From: Chloroflexota bacterium
Lineage (GTDB): Bacteria; Chloroflexota; Anaerolineae; Caldilineales; Caldilineaceae
Direction: 5' to 3'
Assembly: GCA_003451595.1 (NCBI GenBank)
Contig: DMDA01000114.1
Location: forward strand, 1 to 64,000
Length of the DNA stretch: 64,000 bases
The notes beneath the pieces were generated by a model. The model searched no databases and had not been told where the DNA came from. It was given only the letters and a program-made list of their open reading frames with translations. The position numbers and the translations under genes were made by a program. The stretch's first letter is position 1; every line of letters starts with the position of its first letter. Below are positions 8,381 to 17,300 of this stretch, piece after piece.

Positions 8381-9259
8381 ATGTATAGGGAAAAGATCCG
8401 TGAGTACTACGACCACTTAAGCCGTAGTTACCGAAAAGTCGCGGATTATATCATGAGCAACTACTACGACGTTGCGTTTATGACAGCCGCACAGCTCGCC
8501 TACGCTGTCGGCGTTGACACGACGACTGTGGTACGTTTCTCGCAGCGACTCGGTTACAACGGTTATCCAGATTTGCTCCAAGATGTTCGCGAGCAAGTCA
8601 AATCGGAGATTTATGCGGCTTACGAACCCAAGCCGCTGGCGCCGGATAATCCGGCTGGCATCTTCAAGGACCGGATTGAGCAGGAACGCCAAAACCTGCA
8701 ACAGATGCTCGTCCAAAATCCACCCGATCATCTCAACGCTGTCGCCCGGCTCCTTGAGAGCGTCGAGCGGATTGTTGTTGTGGGCGAGGGATACGCGGAA
8801 ACCGCAGCCGAAATGATTGCCCAACAGTTTCGTCATCGCGGAGTCCGGGCCGACTATCTACCCAATGATGCTGTCAAAAAAGCGGCAACCTTAATGACTC
8901 TGGACAGCCACGTCCTGGTCATTGGCGTCAGCGCAACGGCCTATGGACGCGACGTCGCGCGCGCCATGGAGTTTGCGCGGGCGCGCGGCGCCAAAACGCT
9001 CGGTATCATCGGTTCGCTGGCCAGCCCGGTGAACCGCATGTCTGACCTGGTTATCTACGCCCCGACCGAAGCAATCGGCCCACTACCCAGCATCGTGGCG
9101 TTGGTAGCAGCGCTCAGCGTACTTGTCACGATTGCCGCCAAAGAAAGTGAGGAATCGGTCGATCGGCATCTGGATGCCTTTGAAGCCGCCTACCAGTTTC
9201 TCACTCAGGAGGATGTCATCACGGCGTTGGAAGCAGCGCAGGTGCCTGAAGAGGCATGA
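8381..9259 (+). CDS. MurR/RpiR family transcriptional regulator
   Basis: A 292-residue regulator with an N-terminal RpiR helix-turn-helix (about 1-77; TAAQLAYAVGVDTTTVVRFSQRLGYNGYPDL is the recognition region, in which SQRLGY is characteristic) and a C-terminal SIS sugar-phosphate-binding domain (about 110-260; VERIVVVGEGYAETAAEM and VLVIGVSATA). Such proteins sense phosphosugars and control sugar or cell-wall recycling genes. The ATG at 8381 follows AGGGGGGCC. The strong promoter with a dyad over its -35 box suggests autoregulation. No sugar transport gene is adjacent, so its targets lie elsewhere or include the nearby aldolase. Its stop codon abuts the convergent neighbour with no gap. Confidence 0.92.
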   Translation: MYREKIREYYDHLSRSYRKVADYIMSNYYDVAFMTAAQLAYAVGVDTTTVVRFSQRLGYNGYPDLLQDVREQVKSEIYAAYEPKPLAPDNPAGIFKDRIEQERQNLQQMLVQNPPDHLNAVARLLESVERIVVVGEGYAETAAEMIAQQFRHRGVRADYLPNDAVKKAATLMTLDSHVLVIGVSATAYGRDVARAMEFARARGAKTLGIIGSLASPVNRMSDLVIYAPTEAIGPLPSIVALVAALSVLVTIAAKESEESVDRHLDAFEAAYQFLTQEDVITALEAAQVPEEA

Positions 9260-10753
9260 TCAACTTACCGTGTGGGCATCAACGTCAGCAGGCGAGGGCA
9301 ATCCCTCGCCTGTGTATTTTGGGGACCAATCCTCGTCACCGGCCAGCGCGCCGAGCGCCAGAAACGCCAGGATGTAGCCCAGATAGTTTTCGTTGAGAAA
9401 GCGGCTGGCGTAGAAAAAGACCAGCAAAAAGAGGGCGTAATGCCAGGCAGCCGTTGTCAAGCGGTTCTGCTGCATCTGGCGTATGACAAACCAGATTAAC
9501 ATCGGCCCCGCCGTGAGTAGCTGGACAACCCAGAACGGCCACTGAGCAAATCGGTCGGTGACCAACCCCAACCCCAGCACGAAATTGCTGGCGCCCCAGC
9601 CCCAAATTTGATAGCCGGTCGGGCCTTGGCCACTGCTCCAGCGCCAGACATCATCATAGAGCGCGTACCCGTCCCAAAGCATGTAGGGCAGCAACAACAG
9701 CACAAAGACGCCGATGGCAGGCAAGGCGCGCTTGAGTATTTCAGGCGCGACCTGCCAGAGACCGCGCCAGCCGGCGTGCGCCAGGCGCGCATCGCCCTGC
9801 ACCAGCAACAGACCGTAGAAGGGTGCAAAAAACCATGCTGTCGGCTTGGCGGCGCAGGCCAGGCCAAAACAGAGCGTCGATATCACCGACCACCACCGCC
9901 CGTTTTGCCCGCTGCAGGTGCGCTGGCGACTCACCTGCCACGCCGCCAGGGCGAAGATGATCCACGCCAGCACGAACACATCGTTCTGCCCAAAGATCAC
10001 GTCGAGCGCCATGATGGGGTTGAGCGCCAACGTTGCCGCCAGCGCCAGCCTTGCGGTGGCGCCGGTCGCCAGCCGCGCCGCAAATACGATCGCCAATACA
10101 TAGAGCAACAGATAGACTACGCGCTGGTCATAGAAGCCGATGACCTGCCCCACCATGAAAAAGGGGGCGCTGAAGACAAATGTCCACGGCAAGTAGGGGT
10201 AGTGATAGAGCGCAGTGCGATATTGGCTGAAGCCCCACTCCGCCATTGGCGTTGCGACGTAGTCCTCGACATAGGGATTCTTGCCTTCCAGCAAGAAGCG
10301 AATCGTCGCCTCGGTTTGGATCACGCCGCCGTCATGGGTGTAGCTGGCAGGCCCATTAGCCGCACGCAGCAGAATCAGCTTGCCGGTCGGCGCTACGACC
10401 GCCATCATGACGATGAACGCCAGCATAGCGGCCTTCCAGCGCGTGCGGTGCGGCTCTCGCAACGCCAGATCGAGCAAAGCATACGCGATCAGCCCACCCA
10501 ACGCCAGCGCGTTCAGGAGCAACCCAATCGGTTCGCCAGGGCGCGGCCCCACATCGCCCATCGCTGCGTAACCTGCTGGCGGCAGCAACGCGCCGAGCAC
10601 GGGATGACGCAGCACGTCTTGCAGGCGGTTGGGGAGCGCCGCCTGCTCAGCCAGACCGACGACCTGTAACACGGCAAAGAGCAGCACCGCCAGCAGAAAA
10701 ACATCCCACCCCGGGCGGCGCAGCGTGGAGGCAGCTGAGGTCTGCCCGGTCAC
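9260..10753 (-). CDS. GT-C/GT87-like polytopic membrane protein
   Basis: A 497-residue protein with about 11 hydrophobic helices. It resembles DUF2029/GT87 and other GT-C polyprenyl-phosphate-dependent sugar transferases. Seen: an extracytoplasmic segment after TM3 with [38 protein letters not shown] (typical of GT87) and [13 protein letters not shown]. It is expected to add sugars to lipids or proteins on the outer face of the membrane. GTG at 10753 is preferred because it overlaps the upstream stop as GTGA, indicating translational coupling. The frame is open to 10804. The C-terminal tail ([20 protein letters not shown]) is encoded across a 9-bp stem hairpin (9290-9311). No acceptor is predictable. 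Confidence 0.75.
   Translation of the reverse strand: MTGQTSAASTLRRPGWDVFLLAVLLFAVLQVVGLAEQAALPNRLQDVLRHPVLGALLPPAGYAAMGDVGPRPGEPIGLLLNALALGGLIAYALLDLALREPHRTRWKAAMLAFIVMMAVVAPTGKLILLRAANGPASYTHDGGVIQTEATIRFLLEGKNPYVEDYVATPMAEWGFSQYRTALYHYPYLPWTFVFSAPFFMVGQVIGFYDQRVVYLLLYVLAIVFAARLATGATARLALAATLALNPIMALDVIFGQNDVFVLAWIIFALAAWQVSRQRTCSGQNGRWWSVISTLCFGLACAAKPTAWFFAPFYGLLLVQGDARLAHAGWRGLWQVAPEILKRALPAIGVFVLLLLPYMLWDGYALYDDVWRWSSGQGPTGYQIWGWGASNFVLGLGLVTDRFAQWPFWVVQLLTAGPMLIWFVIRQMQQNRLTTAAWHYALFLLVFFYASRFLNENYLGYILAFLALGALAGDEDWSPKYTGEGLPSPADVDAHTVS
9290..9311. terminator. Hairpin serving the convergent ends of rpiR and the GT87-like gene
   Basis: Perfect stem AGGCGAGGG / CCCTCGCCT (9290-9298, 9303-9311) with a CAAT loop, 31 bases after the regulator stop and inside the coding end of the opposite gene. 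Only a short TATTTT follows, so termination is plausible rather than certain. Confidence 0.5.
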
Positions 10754-12798
10754 GGCGCCCCCCGATAACCGAGAATCGCATTCGCCGATGGCGCAAAGAG
10801 CCACTCCAGGCTAAGGGCGGGTGCGGCGTTGAGGACACCAGGCAGGGAGCTGACGGCCACTACGTTACCGGTGGCTGCATCGTACACAATTACGGCGCCG
10901 CTCTGAGTTACCACCAGCACACGGTCGCCGGTCGCAAATGGGCCGCCACTCAAGACACCGCCAGTCTGCGCCGTCCAGACCGGCTGGCCACTCTGACGCG
11001 AGACCGCGCGCAGCAAACCACTGCCAGCAATGAAGAGATTGGCATCGTTGATTGCCAATGCACTGACCTGCGCGCCGACGGTATGGCGCCACACTTCGGC
11101 GCCGGTATTGGCATCCAGGGCATAGACATTGGTGGACGCATCCGCTACGTATAATTCAGCCGTGCGCAGCACGCCTGGATAGGCGTAGACCGGCGGCGTC
11201 GTCGCATCGTTGACAACCGTGCTCTGCCAGATGACTTCGATGCCTTGCCAGAAGTTGGCGTCCACCGCCCACAGACGCCCCCCAGCCACGTAGACGGTTT
11301 CTTGACCAATCGCAGGCTGCAAGATTCTGGCCTGCGGCTCCTCGAAGAAGCGCTGGTCGGCGTAATTGTCACGCTTCATCGCCATCAGGCGCGCACCATC
11401 ACCCTCACCAACGCCAATGAAGACCACGTCGTTGAAAAACGTGGCTGAACTCGTGGCATTGGCCGGCAGTTGGATGTCAGCTACGGGATTAGCGCTGTTG
11501 CCGGCGTCTTGCACCACGCGCAGCCGGTTGCCGCCAAAGGGCGCGTAGATCAGGCCATTGTTGATGGTCGGCATCAAGTCCCCGCTGCCGCCAAGCTCGT
11601 AGCGCCAGCGTTGCGAGCTGCTGTCGCGATTCATGCTGTACAATTGATTGTCCTGGCTGATCGCCAGCACGTTCGCACCCGATACGGACACCGGTGAGCG
11701 GAACGGCTGGCTGGCCAATGCACCACCGCCCCAGCCATTTTGTAATTGCGATTGAGGCAACATAGGCACGCGTCCCGTGTTGGCGCGATCATAGCGGGGC
11801 AAGGGAAAGTCGCCGGGTGGAATCGCCGATGCCTGCGGGCGCGGCGTCAACACGGGATCGATCTGCACGATCGGCAGCCATTTAGGGTTGTTAGGATCCC
11901 ACTGTGGGCTGCCGATATTGGCATCGCTAGGAAAGCCAACCGGCGTCGGGTTGCCGGTGATGGTCACATACGCCGGTCGCACCCAAAAAACTTGATTGTC
12001 ATTCAGGCAACAGGCGAACAGCCAATCGCCGTTCGGCGTGCGTCCCCGCAGCCGAATCTGAGCGGAAGGCGGCAGGGCATTGGTGGTTGGTGTAAAAAAA
12101 GTGCTGGGGCCGACATAGACTGTCGTGTTGGCGTTGCCGCGTGCGACTGCCGATAGCTCGGCCACCTGGATGAACATCATCGTAGGCGTAGGTGTAAACA
12201 GGGGTGTGAAGGGCGTCGGTGTGTCGGTGGGCGGGACAACGACAATCGGGGTGTTCGTCGGCGGCTCTGGCAGCGGCGCCAGCAGCGTCGGCGTTGCCGT
12301 CGGCGGCTCTGGATTGGGCTGATTGATGTTGGGAAGGAAGACCGCCGTCGCAGTCTGCGCAGCGTCGGGCAGCAATGGTGAGTCGGGCGCCAGTGGTGAG
12401 TCGGGTTGACCCGGCGCGGGCGTGGACGGCCCCGCCGCCGACACCAGCGGGAGTTGCACCACCTGTTGCGTCGCGCCTGGCGGCAGTGGGGATGCGTCTG
12501 CCCCGGCGATTGGGGTCATCTGCCCCGTGAGCTGCGCCAGAGAGGTGGCGGCAAAGGCGATCTGCGTCAACATATCCTCGGCCACGTTGGTTGCGCGCAC
12601 ATCGGGCGTCGGGGTGCGCGTCGCAGCCAGCGGTGTGGCGGTCGGCGTCGGCGTTGGCGCCAACAGCAACCCACTTTGTGTCGCAAACCACAGCCAACTC
12701 AACCCGATCAACACGAAGAAGGCAACCAAGATGCTGATCGTGAGCACCTGTGAAGCGCGTTGGCGGTTTGGCGGATAAGGTGAGTTGTTGTAGGACAT
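10750..12798 (-). CDS. Membrane-anchored PQQ-like beta-propeller protein with Thr/Pro-rich stalk
   Basis: A 682-residue protein with one N-terminal transmembrane anchor (about 17-40, [20 protein letters not shown]). A long Pro/Thr-rich extracytoplasmic stalk follows (about 45-215). A segment at about 215-285 resembles an SH3b-like module ([16 protein letters not shown]...[13 protein letters not shown]). The C-terminus (about 350-682) is a propeller of PQQ/WD-like blades, e.g. [20 protein letters not shown] and [16 protein letters not shown]. These blades are structural and do not imply a quinone cofactor. It probably binds or scaffolds something at the cell surface. It overlaps the GT-C-like gene by 4 bases, so the two are translationally coupled. 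Divergent from the TetR operon. Precise role unknown. Confidence 0.82.
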   Translation of the reverse strand: MSYNNSPYPPNRQRASQVLTISILVAFFVLIGLSWLWFATQSGLLLAPTPTPTATPLAATRTPTPDVRATNVAEDMLTQIAFAATSLAQLTGQMTPIAGADASPLPPGATQQVVQLPLVSAAGPSTPAPGQPDSPLAPDSPLLPDAAQTATAVFLPNINQPNPEPPTATPTLLAPLPEPPTNTPIVVVPPTDTPTPFTPLFTPTPTMMFIQVAELSAVARGNANTTVYVGPSTFFTPTTNALPPSAQIRLRGRTPNGDWLFACCLNDNQVFWVRPAYVTITGNPTPVGFPSDANIGSPQWDPNNPKWLPIVQIDPVLTPRPQASAIPPGDFPLPRYDRANTGRVPMLPQSQLQNGWGGGALASQPFRSPVSVSGANVLAISQDNQLYSMNRDSSSQRWRYELGGSGDLMPTINNGLIYAPFGGNRLRVVQDAGNSANPVADIQLPANATSSATFFNDVVFIGVGEGDGARLMAMKRDNYADQRFFEEPQARILQPAIGQETVYVAGGRLWAVDANFWQGIEVIWQSTVVNDATTPPVYAYPGVLRTAELYVADASTNVYALDANTGAEVWRHTVGAQVSALAINDANLFIAGSGLLRAVSRQSGQPVWTAQTGGVLSGGPFATGDRVLVVTQSGAVIVYDAATGNVVAVSSLPGVLNAAPALSLEWLFAPSANAILGYRGAP

Positions 12799-12837
12799 GC
12801 AGTTGCGTCCACTGGTGGCATTCGACGAATCTTCCTC

Positions 12838-12865
12838 ATTCTAGCAACAAAGTGAACGGCGACAA
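12838..12865 (-). promoter_or_regulatory. Predicted promoter of the propeller/GT87-like operon
   Basis: On the minus strand TTGTCG (12865-12860), 16 bases, TAGAAT (12843-12838). This would give a leader of about 33 bases before the ATG at 12798. Confidence 0.35.
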
Positions 12866-13013
12866 AACTCCTGCGCCGCGCAGGGGTCTACTTTTCGTGC
12901 GGGGCAAAGTGATATGCCGCCTTGCAGGTATCGCCTCCGGCGTGAAGTGTGCCTGCTGCGCACGCCATACCCCTATGCGTAGCGTTTGCCAGTGTCGCAG
13001 TTTGCTGATACAA

Positions 13014-13057
13014 TTAGACCATATGGTATAATATATCGGTCTTATTAAATGGTCTAA
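13014..13057 (+). promoter_or_regulatory. Candidate TetR operator spanning a TATAAT box
   Basis: TTAGACCAT (13014-13022) and ATGGTCTAA (13049-13057) form an exact 9-bp inverted repeat. It encloses TATAAT (13027-13032) and a further GGTCT half-site. The left half also reads as the palindrome ACCATATGGT (13018-13027). This is the expected layout for autorepression of the TetR gene that starts about 25 bases downstream. Confidence 0.6.
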
Positions 13058-13082
13058 AACCATTGACACAATGAAGGAAGCC

Positions 13083-13709
13083 ATGCCACGTCCACGTTTC
13101 GCCAAATTACCACTGTCCAAGCGCGCTGCGATCTTGGAAACTGCCGCGCGCGCCTTTGCCCAACATGGCTACGACAATGCTTCCATGAATCAGATTTTGG
13201 AAGCGGCAGGGCTTAGTAAGGGCGCCGCCTACTACTATTTCGATGACAAAGCCGATCTCTTTGTGACCACGGTGATGCATTATGCTGGCGCATTGATTGG
13301 CGACTTTGATGCCATGGTGGAGACGCTGCAAGCCGACGACTTCTGGCCTAAAGTGACCGCGCTCTACCTGGCGCAATTCGAGCGCTTCTACACACAGCCG
13401 TGGGCGTTTGGCGCCGTCAAAGCGGCGGGGCGTCTATCGTCTGTTGATCTGGCGCAACACCCTGGCCTGGCAGTACTGAGTGCGGTGCAAGAGAGCGTCG
13501 TCAAGTTGATCCAGCGTGGACAGCAATTGGGCGTCGTGCGCACCGATCTGCCGGCGGCGTTGCTGGCTGCGCTCTTCACTGGTGTAGACGATGCCAGCGA
13601 TCGCTGGTTGCTGGCGCACTGGGAAAGGCTGTCCAGGGAAGAGCTATTGGCAATCGTGCGTGGCGTCGTGCATGGCCTGCACCGCTTGTTGGCGTCGGAT
13701 GCGCCCTAG
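13083..13709 (+). CDS. TetR/AcrR family transcriptional regulator
   Basis: A 208-residue one-component repressor. The N-terminal TetR helix-turn-helix is clear (about residues 10-57): KRAAILETAARAFAQHGYDNASMNQI followed by AGLSKGAAYYYFDDKADLF, with the family Y-Y-Y/H-F element. The remaining helices form the ligand and dimer domain, which is poorly conserved. AAGGA at 13074-13078 favours ATG 13083; ATG 13071 is also in frame. The gene is followed after 16 bases by an ABC-2 exporter, which it most likely regulates, and the palindromes at 13014-13057 are the obvious operator. The inducing ligand is unknown. Confidence 0.93.
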   Translation: MPRPRFAKLPLSKRAAILETAARAFAQHGYDNASMNQILEAAGLSKGAAYYYFDDKADLFVTTVMHYAGALIGDFDAMVETLQADDFWPKVTALYLAQFERFYTQPWAFGAVKAAGRLSSVDLAQHPGLAVLSAVQESVVKLIQRGQQLGVVRTDLPAALLAALFTGVDDASDRWLLAHWERLSREELLAIVRGVVHGLHRLLASDAP

Positions 13710-13725
13710 ACGTGGAAGTGACCTC

Positions 13726-14580
13726 ATGATTGAAGTTGAACAGCTGACCTTCACCTACACTGGAGCAACCCAGCCTGCGATCCGGAATCTGACCTTTGCG
13801 ATAGCGCCCGGTGAAGTTTTCGGCTTTCTGGGGCCAAGCGGCGCGGGGAAATCGACGACGCAGCGCATTCTCATCGGGCTGCTGCGCGGCTATCAGGGGT
13901 GCGTCACCGTGATGGGGCGCGACCTAAAGGCATGGGGAGTTGACTATTATCAACACGTCGGCGTCACCTTCGAGCTACCCAACTATTTCACCAGACTCAC
14001 CGCCCTGGAGAATCTGACCTACTTTGGCGCGCTCTACCAGCGGCAAGGCGCCGCGCCGCGCGCTTTGCTGGAGATGGTGGGGCTAGGCGATAGCGCTGAT
14101 CTGCAGGTGGCGCATTTCTCGAAGGGGATGAAGAACCGACTTGGCATTGCACGCGCGTTGCTGCATGACCCCGACCTGCTCTTCATGGATGAACCAACCT
14201 CAGGTCTCGACCCGGTCAACGCGCGCATGGTGAAGGCGTTGATCAAAGCGCAGCAGCAGGCGGGTAAGACCATCTTTCTGACTACGCACAATATGACAGT
14301 GGCTGACGAGCTGTGCGACCGCGTCGCCTTTCTGGTGGACGGGGAGATCCGGTTGATGGAGGCGCCGCGCCAGCTCAAACTGCGCTATGGTCGGCCTGCG
14401 GTGCGCATCGATGTAGGGAACAATGACAACGGCGTCACGCGCCGCGAGTTCCCGCTGGCAGAATTGGGCGCCAACGCTGAATTCCTGGCGCTGCTGCAAC
14501 AAGGGCATCTGGAGACGATTCACACCCAAGAAGCGACGCTCGAAGATATCTTTGTGCAGGTCACAGGCAGGACACTATGA
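13726..14580 (+). CDS. ABC transporter ATP-binding protein (ABC-2 exporter)
   Basis: A 284-residue ATPase of the DrrA/CcmA-like group that powers ABC-2 exporters. Seen: Walker A GPSGAGKST (about 38-46), Q-loop region VTFELPNYF, signature HFSKGMKNRLGIARAL, Walker B DLLFMDEPTSGLDP and the switch His in TTHN. The signature has SKGMK in place of the usual LSGGQ, which is common in this group (drug and fluoroquinolone exporters of Rv2688c type). ATG 13726 gives the standard start MIEVEQLTFTY. The stop overlaps the permease start as ATGA, so the two are translationally coupled. Substrate not determinable; a TetR-controlled drug or lipid exporter is likely. Confidence 0.93.
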   Translation: MIEVEQLTFTYTGATQPAIRNLTFAIAPGEVFGFLGPSGAGKSTTQRILIGLLRGYQGCVTVMGRDLKAWGVDYYQHVGVTFELPNYFTRLTALENLTYFGALYQRQGAAPRALLEMVGLGDSADLQVAHFSKGMKNRLGIARALLHDPDLLFMDEPTSGLDPVNARMVKALIKAQQQAGKTIFLTTHNMTVADELCDRVAFLVDGEIRLMEAPRQLKLRYGRPAVRIDVGNNDNGVTRREFPLAELGANAEFLALLQQGHLETIHTQEATLEDIFVQVTGRTL

Positions 14581-16091
14581 ACGCACGCGTCAGGGCAACG
14601 TGCCTGGTCGACTTGCGGCTGCAGGCGCGCAATGGCTTCTACTGGGCGGCGACGGCTGTCGCAGTGCTCACCATCGTCGTGTTACGGCTGCTGCCAACGA
14701 CTCATCTGGCGTGGCTGCTGCCGGTGATGATCGTCAACAACTTGATGGTCAACGGCTTCTATTTCATGGCAGGGCTGGTGCTGCTGGAGAAAGCCGAGGC
14801 GTCCCTAGAGGCGCAGATCGTGTCGCCTTTACGCAGCAGCGAGTACCTGATGGCAAAGGTGGGTACGCTGGCGTTGCTCTCACTGGTTGAGAATGGGCTG
14901 ATCACGCTGACCGTCATGGGGCTGAATGTGCAGCTTCTGCCCTTGAGCGCCGGCATTGCGCTAGGGGCGGCGATCTTTGCCCTGGCTGGCTTTGCGGCTG
15001 TGGCGCGTTATGATGCCATCAACACATTCATCTTTCCGTCGCTGGTCTACCTGCTATTGCTTGCCGCGCCCCTGCTCACTTACTTTGGCTTCGCGCACAG
15101 CCCTCTGCTTGACGCCCTCCTGTTGCTGCATCCCTTGCAGCCGGTTCTGGCGCTACTACAGGGGGCGGTGACGCCGACTCCTCCTGCCCAGCTTGTCTAT
15201 GGCCTGGTCATGGGCGTGGTCTGGGTGGGGATATTTGCGTGGTGGGCAAACCGGGCGTTTCGACGTTTTGTCGTTGAACAGATGCCGATTCCGGACGCCC
15301 GGCTGGGCAAACCAGGCAGGGACTTGCGGCTCGACATCAACGGCCGCCTGGCGCGCCGGTTGGGGGCGCTGCGTGCGCTTGGCCCGATCGATGTGTATAG
15401 CGTGGGGCGCGATGCCATGCTGCGCTGGATGCTGGTGTTGCCTTTTGTGGTGGCGCTGGCGATTCGTTGGGTGTTGCCGCCATTGCTGGCGCAGGCAGCG
15501 ACGTGGACGGGCATCGACATGGCTGTCTACTTTGCGCCGCTCATGGGCTATACGGTGTTGCTGATCGTGCCCTATTTCTGGGGCGCTGTGATCGGTTTTT
15601 TGTTGCTCGACCAGCGTGACGAGCAGACGCTGACAGCGCTGCAAGTGACGCCATTGCCGCTGCGCACCTATCTGACTTATCGGCTGCTGACGCCGGCGCT
15701 GTTGGCGGCGTTGATGACGCTCTTGGTGATGCCGATCACTGGGCTGTTTACGCTGGCATGGTGGGCTTACCCGCTGCTGGCGTTGAGCGCCGCACCAATG
15801 GCGCCGCTGGCGGCGCTGGCGTTGGCAGCACTGGCGCGAAACAAGGTGCAAGGGCTGGCGCTGATGAAAGCCGCCGGCGTCGTACTCACACCGCCGCTGA
15901 TCGCCTACTTCTTGCCGGCGCTGTGGCAGCTGCCTTTCATGGTGGCGCCAACCTGGTGGCTGGCGCAGACGCTGTGGCGTCTACAGGGTGCGGCGCCAGG
16001 TTGGTGGTGGACGCTCGCTGGTGGGCTGAGCTACCAGGCGTTCTTGCTGGTTTGGCTGGTGCGCCGCTTCGATGCCGAGCTGCACCGATAA
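14577..16091 (+). CDS. ABC-2 type exporter permease, two six-helix halves in one chain
   Basis: A 504-residue polytopic membrane protein with about 12 hydrophobic helices in two sets separated by a hydrophilic stretch near residues 225-275. It appears to be a full-length permease built from two ABC-2 membrane domains, which would suffice with a dimer of the preceding ATPase. Similar two-domain permeases occur with fluoroquinolone-type exporters. The start overlaps the ATPase stop (ATGA). It is the last gene of the tetR-ATPase-permease operon; PPK2 follows on the opposite strand. Sequence conservation in this family is low, so the call relies mainly on context and topology. Confidence 0.85.
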   Translation: MNARVRATCLVDLRLQARNGFYWAATAVAVLTIVVLRLLPTTHLAWLLPVMIVNNLMVNGFYFMAGLVLLEKAEASLEAQIVSPLRSSEYLMAKVGTLALLSLVENGLITLTVMGLNVQLLPLSAGIALGAAIFALAGFAAVARYDAINTFIFPSLVYLLLLAAPLLTYFGFAHSPLLDALLLLHPLQPVLALLQGAVTPTPPAQLVYGLVMGVVWVGIFAWWANRAFRRFVVEQMPIPDARLGKPGRDLRLDINGRLARRLGALRALGPIDVYSVGRDAMLRWMLVLPFVVALAIRWVLPPLLAQAATWTGIDMAVYFAPLMGYTVLLIVPYFWGAVIGFLLLDQRDEQTLTALQVTPLPLRTYLTYRLLTPALLAALMTLLVMPITGLFTLAWWAYPLLALSAAPMAPLAALALAALARNKVQGLALMKAAGVVLTPPLIAYFLPALWQLPFMVAPTWWLAQTLWRLQGAAPGWWWTLAGGLSYQAFLLVWLVRRFDAELHR

Positions 16092-16112
16092 CAGGGCTGG
16101 CGCCGAGCAGCG

Positions 16113-16922
16113 TTATTCGATCACTATCTGATCGAGACCTGCCTCCGGCTCAGGGTAGCGCATATTCAACCCTTCCAGCGTCTTGATGATCACGTGCGAG
16201 ATCACCAGGTTGCGATACCACTTGCGGTTGGCAGGTACGATGTACCAGGGCGCGTGCGCGGTGCTGGTTCGTTCCAATACCGCCGTATAAGCCGCCATGT
16301 ATTCATCCCACAGTTTACGCTCCGCCAGATCGCCAGTCGAGAACTTCCAGCGTTTCTCCGGCTTGTCGAGCCGTTCCTGCAAGCGCTGCTTCTGCTCATC
16401 CTTGCTGATATGGAGGAAAAATTTGAGGATCGTCACGCCTTCCTCCGTCAGTTGCTGTTCGAACGCGTTGATCTGGTCATAGCGACGCCGCCACACCTCT
16501 GGCGGCACCAGATTGTGCACGCGTACGACGAGCACATCTTCGTAGTGGCTGCGATTAAAAATGACGATCTGGCCGCGCGCTGGCGTCTCCTGATGGATGC
16601 GCCAGAGGTAATCATGCGCCAGCTCCAACGGCGTGGGCGCCTTGAAGCTAGCGACGCGCACTCCCTGCGGGTTGACGCCCTCGAAGACATGCCGAATCGT
16701 GCCATCCTTGCCGGAGGTGTCCATGCCTTGCAGCACGATCAGCACCTTATGCTTGCCTTCAGCGTAGAGTAATTCCTGCAGCGCTTCGAGGCGCTTGTTG
16801 AGTGCTGGTAGTGCGGCCTCGCCGGCTTTCTTGCTGCCATCGAACAGGCGCTTGTCGTTGGGGTCCCATGCAGACAGATCGATTTTACTATTGGGGGCAA
16901 CCCGGTAATGGTCTATATTCAT
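16113..16922 (-). CDS. ppk2: Polyphosphate kinase 2 family protein
   Basis: A 269-residue cytosolic PPK2 enzyme that transfers phosphate between inorganic polyphosphate and nucleotides. Seen: Walker A-like GMDTSGKDGT (66-75), ATP-binding motif IVIFNRSHYEDVLVVRVH (about 119-136) and a lid region rich in Arg/Lys (RLQERLDKPEKRWKF). The domain covers nearly the whole protein, as in one-domain PPK2 of classes I-III. Class III is suggested by the length and by GMDTSGKDG, but class cannot be settled by eye. ATG 16922 has GGAG 7 bases upstream, and the frame stays open upstream to 17030. No ppk1 or ppx gene is nearby. Convergent with the ABC-2 operon. Confidence 0.93.
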   Translation of the reverse strand: MNIDHYRVAPNSKIDLSAWDPNDKRLFDGSKKAGEAALPALNKRLEALQELLYAEGKHKVLIVLQGMDTSGKDGTIRHVFEGVNPQGVRVASFKAPTPLELAHDYLWRIHQETPARGQIVIFNRSHYEDVLVVRVHNLVPPEVWRRRYDQINAFEQQLTEEGVTILKFFLHISKDEQKQRLQERLDKPEKRWKFSTGDLAERKLWDEYMAAYTAVLERTSTAHAPWYIVPANRKWYRNLVISHVIIKTLEGLNMRYPEPEAGLDQIVIE

Positions 16923-17300
16923 TGTACACTCCGTCAGATGATTGACGCCCGATGCACCGGGCAGGGTGGATTGGCTGGATGACGCAACTGTACCGCACGC
17001 CGCTGTCAGGCGCAAACCTTTGTGACACAATATTAACGCGCTGTTAGCGAGCCGATAACATGGAAGGACTACACTGAGTGCGGCACGAAATTTGAATGGG
17101 GAGCCAAAGTTCGTGACCGTCGTGCTTCTTCTCCTTCCACCTCTACGGGAGCCTCACCTCATTCCCGGCGGAAGCTCAGTTCGCTTTGGTTAGCGGCGGA
17201 CTGAGCTTTCTGTTTGGAGGAACTTTTACCGAAGACACAGCGTACATCGGAATAGGAGCATTTCACCCAAGAATCGTAGTCACTGTGTGAGGTTCGATCG
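16923..17300. other. Gap between ppk2 and the PA14 gene holding a structured leader
   Basis: No gene seen. On the plus strand the region can fold: CACGAA (17084-17089) may pair with TTCGTG (17110-17115), or GCACGA (17083-17088) with TCGTGC (17120-17125). These pairings exclude each other. A 14-bp stem with two G-U pairs follows (17171-17184 with 17196-17209), ending about 90 bases before the PA14 start. I could not match it to a riboswitch class I know. Confidence 0.45.

Noticed and set aside
9608..10669. 353-codon plus-strand frame opposite the GT87-like gene
   Set aside because: Arg/Gln/His-rich shadow of a hydrophobic membrane protein; no ribosome site or family motif.
15156..15851. 231-codon minus-strand frame inside the ABC-2 permease
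   Set aside because: Composition is the antisense image of transmembrane helices; no recognisable motif.
17041..17300. Known riboswitch upstream of the PA14 gene
   Set aside because: Core motifs of the classes that I can recall do not fit, so only an unassigned structured leader is reported.
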